Source: Cellvibrio sp. KY-YJ-3 (lineage in GTDB: Bacteria; Pseudomonadota; Gammaproteobacteria; Pseudomonadales; Cellvibrionaceae). Taken from it: a stretch of 64,000 nt of DNA. Below the pieces are notes generated by a model, which searched no databases, was not told the origin of the DNA, and saw nothing but the letters and a program-made list of their open reading frames with translations. Both the position numbers and the translations under genes were made by a program. Of the stretch, positions 28,831 through 37,282 are shown in pieces (the first letter of the stretch is position 1; each line of letters starts with the position of its first letter). The stretch covers positions 2,556,001 through 2,620,000 of the forward strand of contig NZ_CP031727.1 in the NCBI RefSeq assembly GCF_008806955.1, read 5' to 3'.

Positions 28831-30624
28831 TTAGATCCCGTTCGGGTTGTAAACCCACAGCATGTTGTTGACATGGTTGCTGCTGTCTTCGCCGATTAAT
28901 ACGCGACCATCATCCAATACTTCGATGTTGTCTGGCTGCGCTATGCCGTTAACGTCACATTTGTCGGTAGTGCTGGTGCCGTTATAAGCGCCGCCCACTA
29001 CAACAGGTTGCATGCGATTTACGTTGTAGCTTTCATCGAAACCAAAACGATACACCGCGCCACAGCGGTTTTCAGTTACCTGGATGTCACCTGTGGTGTC
29101 GGCCATGGCGCCGCGCACTTCAGCCATCGCTACGTACATAAAGGGTACGCTGCGGTCTTTGGCTCCGTCGTAATTAATGTTGATCCCTTCCATTTTGTTG
29201 AACTCAACCGTGGCACCTTTGGCTTCGGCGGCGCGCAAGGTTTCCAGGAATGCGACGCGATCATCTGTGGCGTTACCTGCAGCCCAATCAGCTACTTCGG
29301 CATCAGAAATGTAACTGGTAGCCCCTTCAACGTAATCACTTTCATCAATACCATCGTAAGAGCGCACCCAGCTTTCAATGTCAGCATTGGTGGCATGAGC
29401 CAGCTCAATCCATTCAATATCAAAACCAGCTTTGGCGGTATCTACTGTGGCGTCTTGCATTACTTTGGCGGCGTAGAGTGTGCCCGCGCTCATGTCACCT
29501 GCAACATCGGCAACAAATTTATAAAAGCCTTTGTTAGAGCCGTCATCCGTTAAATACACAGTTTTGTGGTCGGGCATAATCACCGGGTTTTCATGCGCAT
29601 AACGGCCCATGGTGAAATGTTTTACCGGAACCGGCGCAGCGGTTTTAGGTTGGGTGATTTCAACAATGTAGCCGTAGTCGTAAGGGTTGGGGAAAGTGCC
29701 GCCCAGGTAATCCTTAATCTTCAGCACGTCTGCGTAATTGGGGTAGCCAGTGGAGTAGGTGGCATCGTTCCAACGCACGGTGTTTTCGGCTTCGTAGTTT
29801 TCTTCCGAGGTGAGTGGCGTGCCCCAGGGTGAAACGGTACCGAAGCAGTTAATCATGGTGCCTTTTACGTTGCCAAAATTTACGTTCATCGCATCGTTCA
29901 CACGCCAGGTGCCATCGTTTTGTTTCGCGATGCTCAAACGGCTTACACCACCGGGACGATCTTCCCACGCGCTAAACAAGTAACCTTCGCTACCGCTGAT
30001 ATTGTCGGGGATGTAAGCGTTAAAGTCCGGGTTGTTGGATTGTTTGACGCTAACACTGCCATCAGGGGTAGTGATATTGCCAAAACCAAAGGGCAGTGCA
30101 CCGGCAAAAATATCACCTTCGCGGCCCAGCGCTTGATAGCTGCCCACAGCAACTCGGGTGGTCTGTGATTCAGGAGAGCCTTTTACGGGTACTGCGACGG
30201 GTGTAATTTTGGGGTCAAGCATGTCCAGGTCAACACCGTTCCAAACGCCCACCGCCGCTTTGCTTTCATCGCCGGGTAGAGTGTCTGATGGATGTTGAAT
30301 ATTAAAAAATAATTCACCGTTATCGGTTTTAAACATACCGGTTAATTCGGAGCCCATGGGCGTGGTTGCCAAGCGAATTAATTTAGCGGGTGCGGTTGCA
30401 TCAACACCGTCTTCGCCGTCAGTGCCGTCCTGACCATTGGCACCATTTTGCCCCGGCGCGCCATTGTTTCCTGCTGGGCCAGTTGGGCCTGCAGGGCCAG
30501 CAACACCGTCAGAGCCTGCGGGGCCGGTTGCACCGTCTTTACCATCGTCACCACCACAGGCGGTGAGCAACAGGGTGGATGAAATTAAAACGGCTAATAA
30601 TTTTTTGTTGAACGTTATATTCAT
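28831..30624 (-). CDS. PhoX-like (DUF839) lipoprotein with a collagen-like stretch
   Basis: A 597-residue lipoprotein: signal peptide with lipobox LTAC (Cys23), about 16 Gly-X-Y triplets (residues 28-74, beginning GKDGATGPAG), then a DUF839/PhoX-type domain (about 80-595). The PhoX hallmark is NCFGTVSPWGTPLTSEENYE, with the active-site-like Cys and Glu residues, and a C-terminal QPDNIEVLDDGRVLIGED. PhoX enzymes are calcium/iron alkaline phosphatases, but many DUF839 proteins are untested, so phosphatase activity is inferred. The ATG at 30624 has GGGA upstream. The Gly-X-Y segment is too short for a stable triple helix by itself and may be a spacer from the membrane. No clear Pho box was found. 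Confidence 0.85.
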   Translation of the reverse strand: MNITFNKKLLAVLISSTLLLTACGGDDGKDGATGPAGSDGVAGPAGPTGPAGNNGAPGQNGANGQDGTDGEDGVDATAPAKLIRLATTPMGSELTGMFKTDNGELFFNIQHPSDTLPGDESKAAVGVWNGVDLDMLDPKITPVAVPVKGSPESQTTRVAVGSYQALGREGDIFAGALPFGFGNITTPDGSVSVKQSNNPDFNAYIPDNISGSEGYLFSAWEDRPGGVSRLSIAKQNDGTWRVNDAMNVNFGNVKGTMINCFGTVSPWGTPLTSEENYEAENTVRWNDATYSTGYPNYADVLKIKDYLGGTFPNPYDYGYIVEITQPKTAAPVPVKHFTMGRYAHENPVIMPDHKTVYLTDDGSNKGFYKFVADVAGDMSAGTLYAAKVMQDATVDTAKAGFDIEWIELAHATNADIESWVRSYDGIDESDYVEGATSYISDAEVADWAAGNATDDRVAFLETLRAAEAKGATVEFNKMEGININYDGAKDRSVPFMYVAMAEVRGAMADTTGDIQVTENRCGAVYRFGFDESYNVNRMQPVVVGGAYNGTSTTDKCDVNGIAQPDNIEVLDDGRVLIGEDSSNHVNNMLWVYNPNGI

Positions 30625-30861
30625 GTTAAATCCCAAGGTTGCTTGTAAACAGTACAGAATTAATTGTTAGGAAGGTCTTGCTACGGAGTCTGTAGCCTAA
30701 GCAAGTTTTATGAATGTTTCGCAACGGAAATGTGGCAGTTCAGTGAAGCTTTTTTGACAAAAAATTCGCGATAGTTTTAAGTCGATACCCGCATGCGCGG
30801 GCACGACAAAAAAATATTTTCAGTGATTACGTTACGTGCGGGAGTAAAATATTTTTGAGGG

Positions 30862-32559
30862 TTATTGATTGTTCTGTGACCAATCCAGGCGGATGTCCCA
30901 ATTGTAAAAGCGATGTTCGGGTGGGAGTGGTGGCAGCTCGTCATTGATTACATCAAAAACATTTTTTGCGGGTAACCAAGTTGCATCACGGCCGTAAATA
31001 AAACTCTGGGTGCGCACAATATGGGCGTAGGCTTTATTTAATTGCAGGGCACGTTGATGCGAAGGTGTAATTAGCTCATAAACGTTTGCAGCGCTCACTT
31101 TTTCTTCATCCACCATGCCATTATCTTTGAACCAGCGTGTAAGCATTTCAGGATTTTCACGAAATTCACTACCGCCGCCTGCGCGCTGTAAATAATGCAA
31201 AATCTCGCCGCCACTTTCGCTCACACTGGGCGCATCTTTCATGCCTTTGAGGTTAATGTAACCCCAGCCCTCGGCGCCGGTAACCTTGCGTGCCAGTGCA
31301 AAGGTGTGGTCTATGGTGGCGCCAACGGCGGCATGGCAACCCATGCAGAACAAGGTTTCTTCATGGGTTTGTGGGCGCAGGGCACCTGCGTAATCCTCGA
31401 TAAAACCTTGCAATAACCAGCCAAAACCGTTTTCCATACCCAGCTCGCCGTGATCATTAAAGTTGGGTAGCAGTTCAAGGTTTTTTTCTTTACGTTCGCG
31501 CGCATAACGGCTGGCAACGTCATATTGTTCCAACACACGAATTTTTTTCATGTAACGTAATTCTTTCATGCGCTCAGGCACAAAAATATCGCCTTCTGAT
31601 TTTGTGCCCACATAGCGCACGGTGTGCATTAATTCGCTATCCAGTGGGTATTGTTGTGCGGTGACGGGCATATTGCTGGCATCACCCAGGTAGCTTTCCC
31701 GTTTTACCAATTGCTGTGCAATGCCGAGTGTGCCATCGCCATCCAAATCGATACCCAGCAGGTTTTCGTCCTGTGCAGGAATACTGATCGCAGCGAGCTG
31801 TTTGATATTCAGTTCCACCAGCGACAAATTCAGTAAATACACCGCGCGATTATATTGCCCATTTAATTCACGCAGGGCGGCTGGCAGGCGAATGATGACA
31901 TCGTCAGTGGAACCATTGGTTGGCCAAAACGTACCGGGGAAGGGTTTGTAATTAAACGCTACCCAGTGGCTGCCGTCTTTGGCAAAACCCTGCGCGTCAA
32001 AGGCGGCCGCCGCGCGCTGATAATTTGCCAAGTCGGGAATAAAGCCTTTCCAATCGCGTGCTTTGAGCGATTCGGCCAGTGCGCTGTAGTTGTCACTATT
32101 TACATAGTGTTGAATCGTTTCTTCGCTTACCGCATCTAGCCATTCGCGGCGATCAACAAATAAATTTTTCCAGTGATTACTCAAGCCGTCTTCTGAAAAA
32201 ATATAAGCGCCTTGCAGGCCGCCATCATCCAACTCATTCATGCGAAACTCGCCCGCGCTACGGTCATACATTTGATGGCAGGTGTAGCAGGGGTTGTGGC
32301 GATTTTCAGTTTTGGTATAACACTGCGCAGGAATGGGGGCTTCCAAATTGGTAATGACTTCATTGGATACGGGCGTCCGCGCCGCGAGTTCAATGTTCGG
32401 TAAATCTTTTGCTTTGGTGGCGCTAGTGCCTTGTGGAAACTCGCCATCACTTAATAAATCACAACCGACCAAACTGATTGTCAGGCTGAGAGGCAACAAC
32501 AGGCCAAGTGAAAATAAACGGTTGAAAGGCTGCTTGAATTGCATAGGGGGTATCCGCAT
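30862..32559 (-). CDS. Diheme c-type cytochrome-like lipoprotein
   Basis: A 565-residue exported protein with a lipoprotein signal (lipobox LVGC, Cys33) and two heme-c motifs, CYTCH near residue 95 and CMGCH near residue 405. The first motif sits close to the N-terminus and the second in the C-terminal third, with a long segment of about 300 residues between them that I do not recognise. It probably carries electrons or acts as a diheme oxidoreductase facing the periplasm; no specific function can be named. Met6 (32544) is an alternative start; neither has a clear ribosome site. It is 237 bases upstream of the PhoX-like gene on the same strand. Confidence 0.75.
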   Translation of the reverse strand: MRIPPMQFKQPFNRLFSLGLLLPLSLTISLVGCDLLSDGEFPQGTSATKAKDLPNIELAARTPVSNEVITNLEAPIPAQCYTKTENRHNPCYTCHQMYDRSAGEFRMNELDDGGLQGAYIFSEDGLSNHWKNLFVDRREWLDAVSEETIQHYVNSDNYSALAESLKARDWKGFIPDLANYQRAAAAFDAQGFAKDGSHWVAFNYKPFPGTFWPTNGSTDDVIIRLPAALRELNGQYNRAVYLLNLSLVELNIKQLAAISIPAQDENLLGIDLDGDGTLGIAQQLVKRESYLGDASNMPVTAQQYPLDSELMHTVRYVGTKSEGDIFVPERMKELRYMKKIRVLEQYDVASRYARERKEKNLELLPNFNDHGELGMENGFGWLLQGFIEDYAGALRPQTHEETLFCMGCHAAVGATIDHTFALARKVTGAEGWGYINLKGMKDAPSVSESGGEILHYLQRAGGGSEFRENPEMLTRWFKDNGMVDEEKVSAANVYELITPSHQRALQLNKAYAHIVRTQSFIYGRDATWLPAKNVFDVINDELPPLPPEHRFYNWDIRLDWSQNNQ

Positions 32560-32743
32560 AGCGTTGGTTATTCAGTTGCTTTTTAACAGCATAAAGAGGT
32601 AGTCAATAAGTCAAGCAAGCCTAACAAGCCTTTGTGACATTATTCTTTCAGTCAAAAAAGCATCCCATGCACCCTCCAAACAACCACGCCTGCTACAATT
32701 CACGCTCAATTTTTTATTTTCTTCTGATGTAAAAGTAACCATC

Positions 32744-33634
32744 ATGCTCAGCGAACTACTCGCCATTCTTGCCCCTATTATGATTTCTGTCGGTGCCGGC
32801 TTTATTTGGGGAAAAACCGGCACTGATTTCCCCGCGGATTTTATTTCACGCATAGTGATGAACATCGGCACGCCTTGTTTGATTATCAGCGTGATGGCGA
32901 AAGTGGATGTGCAACCATCCGTGATGGGGCAGGTCGCGCTTGCCACGGCAATCGTCATGACCGCTATGGGATTATTCGGCTGGGCATTATTGCGCTGGAT
33001 GAAACTGGAAATTAGCACTTATCTCCCGCCACTTATCTTCCCCAACAACGGCAACATGGGGTTGCCGCTGTGTTTATTTGCCTATGGGCAAACCGGCCTC
33101 GCGCTCGCGTTGGGCTCATTTATGGTGATGATGATTGCGACTTTTACGGTGGGCTTATTACTGGTGACCAGCAGCGAAGGTGGGATCTTTAAACGCCTGG
33201 AAGCCATTGCTAAACAACCGGTGATTTATGCTATGGCAATCGCTGTGTTATTGCTGGTGACGGGTACAGAGTTGCCGCTCTGGATCAGCAACACACTCGA
33301 TCTCCTCGGCGGCATCGCCATCCCGCTAATGACCATCGCACTCGGTGTTTCCCTCGCGACGCTAAAAATTCATTTCTGGAAGCGCAGTTTGTTTTTTAGC
33401 CTACTTCGTGTGGGTGGTGGGTTGCTATTTGGTTTTATTGTGTGCGAATTAATGGGGCTGACAGGCATATCGCGTAATGTCGTGTTATTGCAATCTGCCA
33501 TGCCTGTGGCAGTGTTCAACTATCTATTGGCGTTGCGTTACAACCAAAAACCGGAAGAGATTGCCGCCATGGTGTTGGTGTCAACCTTAATTGCATTTAT
33601 CGGCTTGCCGTTTTTGCTTATAGCAATTTTGTAA
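32744..33634 (+). CDS. AEC family transporter (auxin efflux carrier-like)
   Basis: A 296-residue integral membrane protein with about ten helices, starting ELLAILAPIMISVGAGFIWG, and with PLIFPNNGNMGLPLCLFAYG in the middle, the AEC family signature. Bacterial members export or import malate, malonate or other small acids; the substrate here is unknown. It is 81 bases upstream of the hydroxylase-like gene, so it might be cotranscribed with the surface-protein locus, but its product has no obvious link to it. Confidence 0.87.
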   Translation: MLSELLAILAPIMISVGAGFIWGKTGTDFPADFISRIVMNIGTPCLIISVMAKVDVQPSVMGQVALATAIVMTAMGLFGWALLRWMKLEISTYLPPLIFPNNGNMGLPLCLFAYGQTGLALALGSFMVMMIATFTVGLLLVTSSEGGIFKRLEAIAKQPVIYAMAIAVLLLVTGTELPLWISNTLDLLGGIAIPLMTIALGVSLATLKIHFWKRSLFFSLLRVGGGLLFGFIVCELMGLTGISRNVVLLQSAMPVAVFNYLLALRYNQKPEEIAAMVLVSTLIAFIGLPFLLIAIL

Positions 33635-33715
33635 CTATGCTTTGATTTGTCTTTTTATAGCCATTTTCTAACAAAATATGAAAGGGATTTTATTCAGTTA
33701 ATAAGAGAGCTGCGA

Positions 33716-34342
33716 ATGGAAAATCCTGTTGCTGTTTCTTCACCTGAGGTTTCTTTTGCGCGGCTCGCCTGTGTAATTCGGTTGACTGCTTTACAGGCGG
33801 AAGTTGAATTACTACTGCACCTTTCGCAAGTAGCTGAGACCTGGGTTGATCACGTCAATAAAAACGATTATCGCGGTGGTTGGGATGTATTGCCCCTGCG
33901 CTGCCAACGCCAACACCTTAGTGCACATCCCATCCTGCAAGGTTTTGCCATAGCCAATGGCGATGACTGGGAAAACTTACCGGTATTGGATCAGTGCCCG
34001 GCAATTGCCGCCATTTTTAATCAACTGCAATGCCCCATCAAAGCGGCGCGTTTAATGCGTTTAAAAGCCGGCGCAGAAATAAAACCCCATCGCGATCAAG
34101 GGTTAAGTATTGCGTATGGCGAGGCGCGGTTACATGTGCCAATTTACACCAGTGCGGATGTAAGTTTTATTGTCGACAATAAAATTGTTCCCATGAACGC
34201 GGGTGAGTTGTGGTATTTCAACGCCGATCAAACTCACGAATTTTACAATTACGGCAGCGAAGACCGGATTAATTTGGTAATCGATTGCGTGGCTAACAAC
34301 TGGCTATGTAACGCAATTGCGACTGGTGTGCCAAATGCCTGA
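33716..34342 (+). CDS. Aspartyl/asparaginyl beta-hydroxylase-like protein
   Basis: A 208-residue protein with a cupin-type 2-oxoglutarate, Fe(II) oxygenase fold. The C-terminal half shows MRLKAGAEIKPHRDQ (His125, Asp127), RLHVPIYTSADVSF, then DQTHEFYNYG (His174) and Arg184, the set that binds iron and 2-oxoglutarate in this family. The family hydroxylates Asp or Asn residues of proteins; the target here is unknown. The ATG at 33716 is preferred over a TTG at 33647. It overlaps the following sulfotransferase gene by 8 bases, so the two are translationally coupled. Confidence 0.82.
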   Translation: MENPVAVSSPEVSFARLACVIRLTALQAEVELLLHLSQVAETWVDHVNKNDYRGGWDVLPLRCQRQHLSAHPILQGFAIANGDDWENLPVLDQCPAIAAIFNQLQCPIKAARLMRLKAGAEIKPHRDQGLSIAYGEARLHVPIYTSADVSFIVDNKIVPMNAGELWYFNADQTHEFYNYGSEDRINLVIDCVANNWLCNAIATGVPNA

Positions 34343-35492
34343 ATTTTATGCGGAATACTGCGCGTTAATTAGCTCCAGCGAGCAGCTTGAACAATGTAAA
34401 AGAGCGCATTCGCTGCAGAATTTGTTGGCGATTATCAAAAAACTATGGCATTGCCCCGAGCGTAGCGATAACCAGTTGCTGGATGATATCGCGCAACTCA
34501 ATCAATTTCCCATAACTGAAAATCAGGCCCAGTTTGCAAAGAATTGGTTGCCTTATCGCTACCGCCCTGGGCAACAGCGCGTGTACTGGCTCTTACCCTT
34601 TGGTCATGCCACCGAGCCATTTCAGGATGAAACTATTTCCCGCTACCGTCAGCAATTGATTAATCAAATAATCCAGCCTTGTAGCACTTTGGCGGTTGCG
34701 CAACAACAGGCGATAGCGCTTGCCGATGCACAACCTGCGGGTTTTATTTTTCATTTGTCGCGCTGCGGTTCTACGTTAATTTCGGGTTGTTTATCTGAAC
34801 TGGATTCCACTTGTGTTTTTTCCGAATCGCCTTTGTTGACAGAATTATTGTTGGATAAAAACCTGTCAGTGCAAGAGCAGCAAAATTTACTGCGTGCTTT
34901 TATTAACTTGCAAGCGGCAGTGTTTCCCAATCGCCCACAGGTGATTATTAAATGGAACGCCTGGGATATTTTTTGCTGGGATTTAATTCACGCAATTTAT
35001 CCGCAAGTACCAGTGGTTTTTGTAGTGCGCAACCCGGTAGAGATTTTGGCTTCCCATCAGAAGCTAGCGGGGCGGCATATGGCGGGTGAACCAGGGTTAG
35101 CACAATTTAATAGCATGTTTTCAAGGGCGACTAATCATCTTTCGCTGTTGCAGTATCGCACTGATGTATTGCGGAGCTTGCAGCAGAAAATGCACAGTAT
35201 TCAGACACAAAATTCTATTTTGTGTATGGATTACAGCCAATTGAAATATTCGGGCATAAACACCATTTTTCGCTATTTTGACTTGACGCTAACAGGGGAA
35301 GAACAGACAGCGGTGATGCAGCGACTCGGTATTCACTCAAAAACCCCCGGCGTATTGTTCACACAGGATTCACTGAGTAAACAATCATTATTTTCTGCCG
35401 CGGATAAACACTATATAGAGCAACAGTTGTTCGTTACTTATGAGCTGCTGCGTGAAGCGGCCACCTGCTTGGCTGAGCCAGAGGGTTATTAA
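34335..35492 (+). CDS. Sulfotransferase-like protein with N-terminal extension
   Basis: A 385-residue protein. About 130 unrecognised N-terminal residues precede a sulfotransferase-type P-loop, HLSRCGSTLIS at 140-150, which binds the 5'-phosphosulfate of PAPS. The 3'-phosphate-binding region follows as VVFVVRNPVEILASH. The family moves sulfate from PAPS to a hydroxyl. The substrate is unknown; neighbours suggest a protein. It starts within the last codons of the hydroxylase gene and ends 9 bases before the GNAT gene, so the three form one operon. Confidence 0.78.
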   Translation: MPEFYAEYCALISSSEQLEQCKRAHSLQNLLAIIKKLWHCPERSDNQLLDDIAQLNQFPITENQAQFAKNWLPYRYRPGQQRVYWLLPFGHATEPFQDETISRYRQQLINQIIQPCSTLAVAQQQAIALADAQPAGFIFHLSRCGSTLISGCLSELDSTCVFSESPLLTELLLDKNLSVQEQQNLLRAFINLQAAVFPNRPQVIIKWNAWDIFCWDLIHAIYPQVPVVFVVRNPVEILASHQKLAGRHMAGEPGLAQFNSMFSRATNHLSLLQYRTDVLRSLQQKMHSIQTQNSILCMDYSQLKYSGINTIFRYFDLTLTGEEQTAVMQRLGIHSKTPGVLFTQDSLSKQSLFSAADKHYIEQQLFVTYELLREAATCLAEPEGY

Positions 35493-35501
35493 GGAGTTGT
35501 A

Positions 35502-35987
35502 ATGGAAAAAAATATCTTTTTGCCTGCCGGGATTTGTGTGCGTTTAGCGGATGCTACAGATGATGCATTTTTATTTTCACTGTTTTGCGAGGCGCGACCT
35601 GAATTAGCCTATTTACCGCTCCCCCCTGCACAGGTGGAAACCTTATTGGCTCAGCAATACCAATTACAGCAGCGCGGTTATGCCAATCAATATCCCACCG
35701 CCAGAAATTGGATTATTGAGTGTGAGTCACAAGTCGTTGGCAAGATCATGCTGGCTGAACTGGTAAATTTTATACACATTGTTGATTTTGTTATCGCATT
35801 TAGTTGGCGCAGCCGGGGTATAGGTTCAGCGGTATTGAATGCAGTAAAGCACTATGCGAGCGCGCAATCCTTAGGCCTGAGCTTGCAAGTTGAGCGTCAA
35901 AATATTGCGGCAAAACGGCTTTACACCCGAATTGGTTTTAATGTTTGTCAATTAACTGTCACGCATCAGGCGATGGAGTGCAAATAA
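35502..35987 (+). CDS. GNAT family N-acetyltransferase
   Basis: A 161-residue acyl-CoA N-acyltransferase fold. The acetyl-CoA loop is visible as FSWRSRGIGSAVL (motif A), followed by LQVERQNIAAKRLYTRIGF (motif B), typical of RimI/RimJ-like members that act on proteins or small amines. An AAGGAG ribosome site overlaps the preceding stop. Third gene of the hydroxylase-sulfotransferase-GNAT operon, just before the tail-collar genes. Confidence 0.84.
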   Translation: MEKNIFLPAGICVRLADATDDAFLFSLFCEARPELAYLPLPPAQVETLLAQQYQLQQRGYANQYPTARNWIIECESQVVGKIMLAELVNFIHIVDFVIAFSWRSRGIGSAVLNAVKHYASAQSLGLSLQVERQNIAAKRLYTRIGFNVCQLTVTHQAMECK

Positions 35988-36160
35988 CTGTGTTATGGCT
36001 CGTAATGTGAATTAGTTCTGCTATACCTTAGTCTTCAATTTGGAGTTGGCGTGTCCACGGAGAATGATCTTTTATTCAGGAAAGAATGGCTGTTGTTAGC
36101 AGTGTGTTATGGCGCGTGGGTCTGCGCTTAATCATTCAAGGATTACATTTCATAATCAAC

Positions 36161-36179
36161 CCTGACCTTTAAGGACAGG
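36161..36179. promoter_or_regulatory. 19-bp imperfect palindrome before the tail-collar genes
   Basis: CCTGACCTT (36161-36169), T, AAGGACAGG (36171-36179): a 9-bp inverted repeat with one mismatch. It lies 23 bases before the first tail-collar ATG and just before its ribosome site, followed by TTTT. It could be an operator or a weak terminator/attenuator in the leader. Confidence 0.4.
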
Positions 36180-36202
36180 TTTTCTGAATCAAGGAGTTAT
36201 TG

Positions 36203-36724
36203 ATGTCTGATTTTTTCCTCGGAGAAATTAAGCTTCTCCCTTACAACTGGGCACCCAAGTATTGGACTTTGTGTGCCGGGCAATTACTGCCAATCAATTC
36301 CAACCAAGCCCTTTTTTCACTTCTGGGCACTACTTATGGTGGTGATGGAGTCACTACCTTTGCATTGCCTGATTTGCGTGGCCGCGTACCGGTTCACCCA
36401 AATGTAAATGCGGGTCTGCCCCAAGGCAGCAAAGCGGGTGTGGAAAATGTAACACTCACTACTGCTAACTTGCCCGCACACAACCACGGCGTGTCTGCTA
36501 GTACTAGCCAAGGCGATAACCTGGCTTTTGCCAACAATTATATTGCGGGCGGTAAGGGTAATGCGGGCGACGTTAATTTGTATGAAGCTCCAAACAGCCT
36601 GCAACCATTGAATCCGGCATCGGTATCCAATACCGGCGGCAGCCAGCCTCACGAAAATTGCCAGCCTTCGTTGGTACTCAATTATTGCATTGCCACCCAA
36701 GGCATTTACCCTTCACGTAACTGA
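36203..36724 (+). CDS. Phage tail-collar domain protein, MdpB-like (1 of 3)
   Basis: A 173-residue protein built on the phage tail collar domain of MdpB (microcystin-dependent protein) type. It starts SDFFLGEIKLLPYNWAP, then GTTYGGDGVTTFALPDLRGR, LPAHNHG and ends YPSRN. Conserved Cys24 and Cys162 may pair. The HNH triad matches the HxH metal site of the T4 short-tail-fibre collar. No signal peptide. Its role in bacteria is unknown. AAGGAG lies before the ATG at 36203. First of three tandem paralogues 10-20 bases apart. Confidence 0.9.
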   Translation: MSDFFLGEIKLLPYNWAPKYWTLCAGQLLPINSNQALFSLLGTTYGGDGVTTFALPDLRGRVPVHPNVNAGLPQGSKAGVENVTLTTANLPAHNHGVSASTSQGDNLAFANNYIAGGKGNAGDVNLYEAPNSLQPLNPASVSNTGGSQPHENCQPSLVLNYCIATQGIYPSRN

Positions 36725-36744
36725 CTCACATAAGGAGAATCACA

Positions 36745-37272
36745 ATGGATCCATATCTCGGTGATATCCGCCTTTTTGCGGGTAGTTTTGCACCAGCTGG
36801 CTGGGTGCTGTGCGATGGTCGTTTGCTCGCCATCAGCGAAAATGATGCGTTATTTGCAATTGTCGGAACCACCTTTGGCGGCGATGGTGTGAGTACGTTT
36901 GGCGTTCCTGATTTGCGCGGTCGGCTTCCAGTTGGCCAAGGAAATGGAGCGGGGTTGACGCCGCGGGTTATCGGCCAACAGTTTGGTGTTGAGTCGGTCA
37001 CCCTGCTAACCACGCAAATCCCTGCGCACAACCATACGTTTAATGCGAGTACTACCGCACCGTCTACTTCTCCCAGCCCGGCGGGAACGGTATTTGCCCA
37101 CAGTGATACCGATAAAATTTATGTTTCATCTCCAACTGGGCCAGTGCCAGAGACGTTGAACGCTGCCACTGTGCAAGCTGCTGGAGGCTCCCAGCCGCAC
37201 AATAACATCATGCCGACCACTGCGATTAACTACATCATGTGTGTCTCTGGCATTTTCCCATCGCGCAATTAA
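36745..37272 (+). CDS. Phage tail-collar domain protein, MdpB-like (2 of 3)
   Basis: A 175-residue paralogue of its neighbours. It begins DPYLGDIRLFAGSFAPAGW, has GTTFGGDGVSTFGVPDLRGR, then IPAHNHTF, and ends FPSRN. Cysteines are Cys23 and Cys166. The segment after the HNH motif, where phage fibres carry the receptor-binding tip, differs from the other two copies. An AAGGAG site precedes the ATG. No signal peptide. Confidence 0.9.
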   Translation: MDPYLGDIRLFAGSFAPAGWVLCDGRLLAISENDALFAIVGTTFGGDGVSTFGVPDLRGRLPVGQGNGAGLTPRVIGQQFGVESVTLLTTQIPAHNHTFNASTTAPSTSPSPAGTVFAHSDTDKIYVSSPTGPVPETLNAATVQAAGGSQPHNNIMPTTAINYIMCVSGIFPSRN

Positions 37273-37282
37273 GGAGTGAACT

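Noticed and set aside
30437-30670. Plus-strand Pro/Gly-rich frame opposite the PhoX-like gene
   Set aside because: It is the antisense of the Gly-X-Y triplets and the signal peptide; the minus strand has the lipobox and a full domain.
30785-30805. Hairpin CCCGC-ATGC-GCGGG before the PhoX-like gene
   Set aside because: The stem is only 5 bp with no T run; not distinguishable from chance. No Pho box was found near it either.
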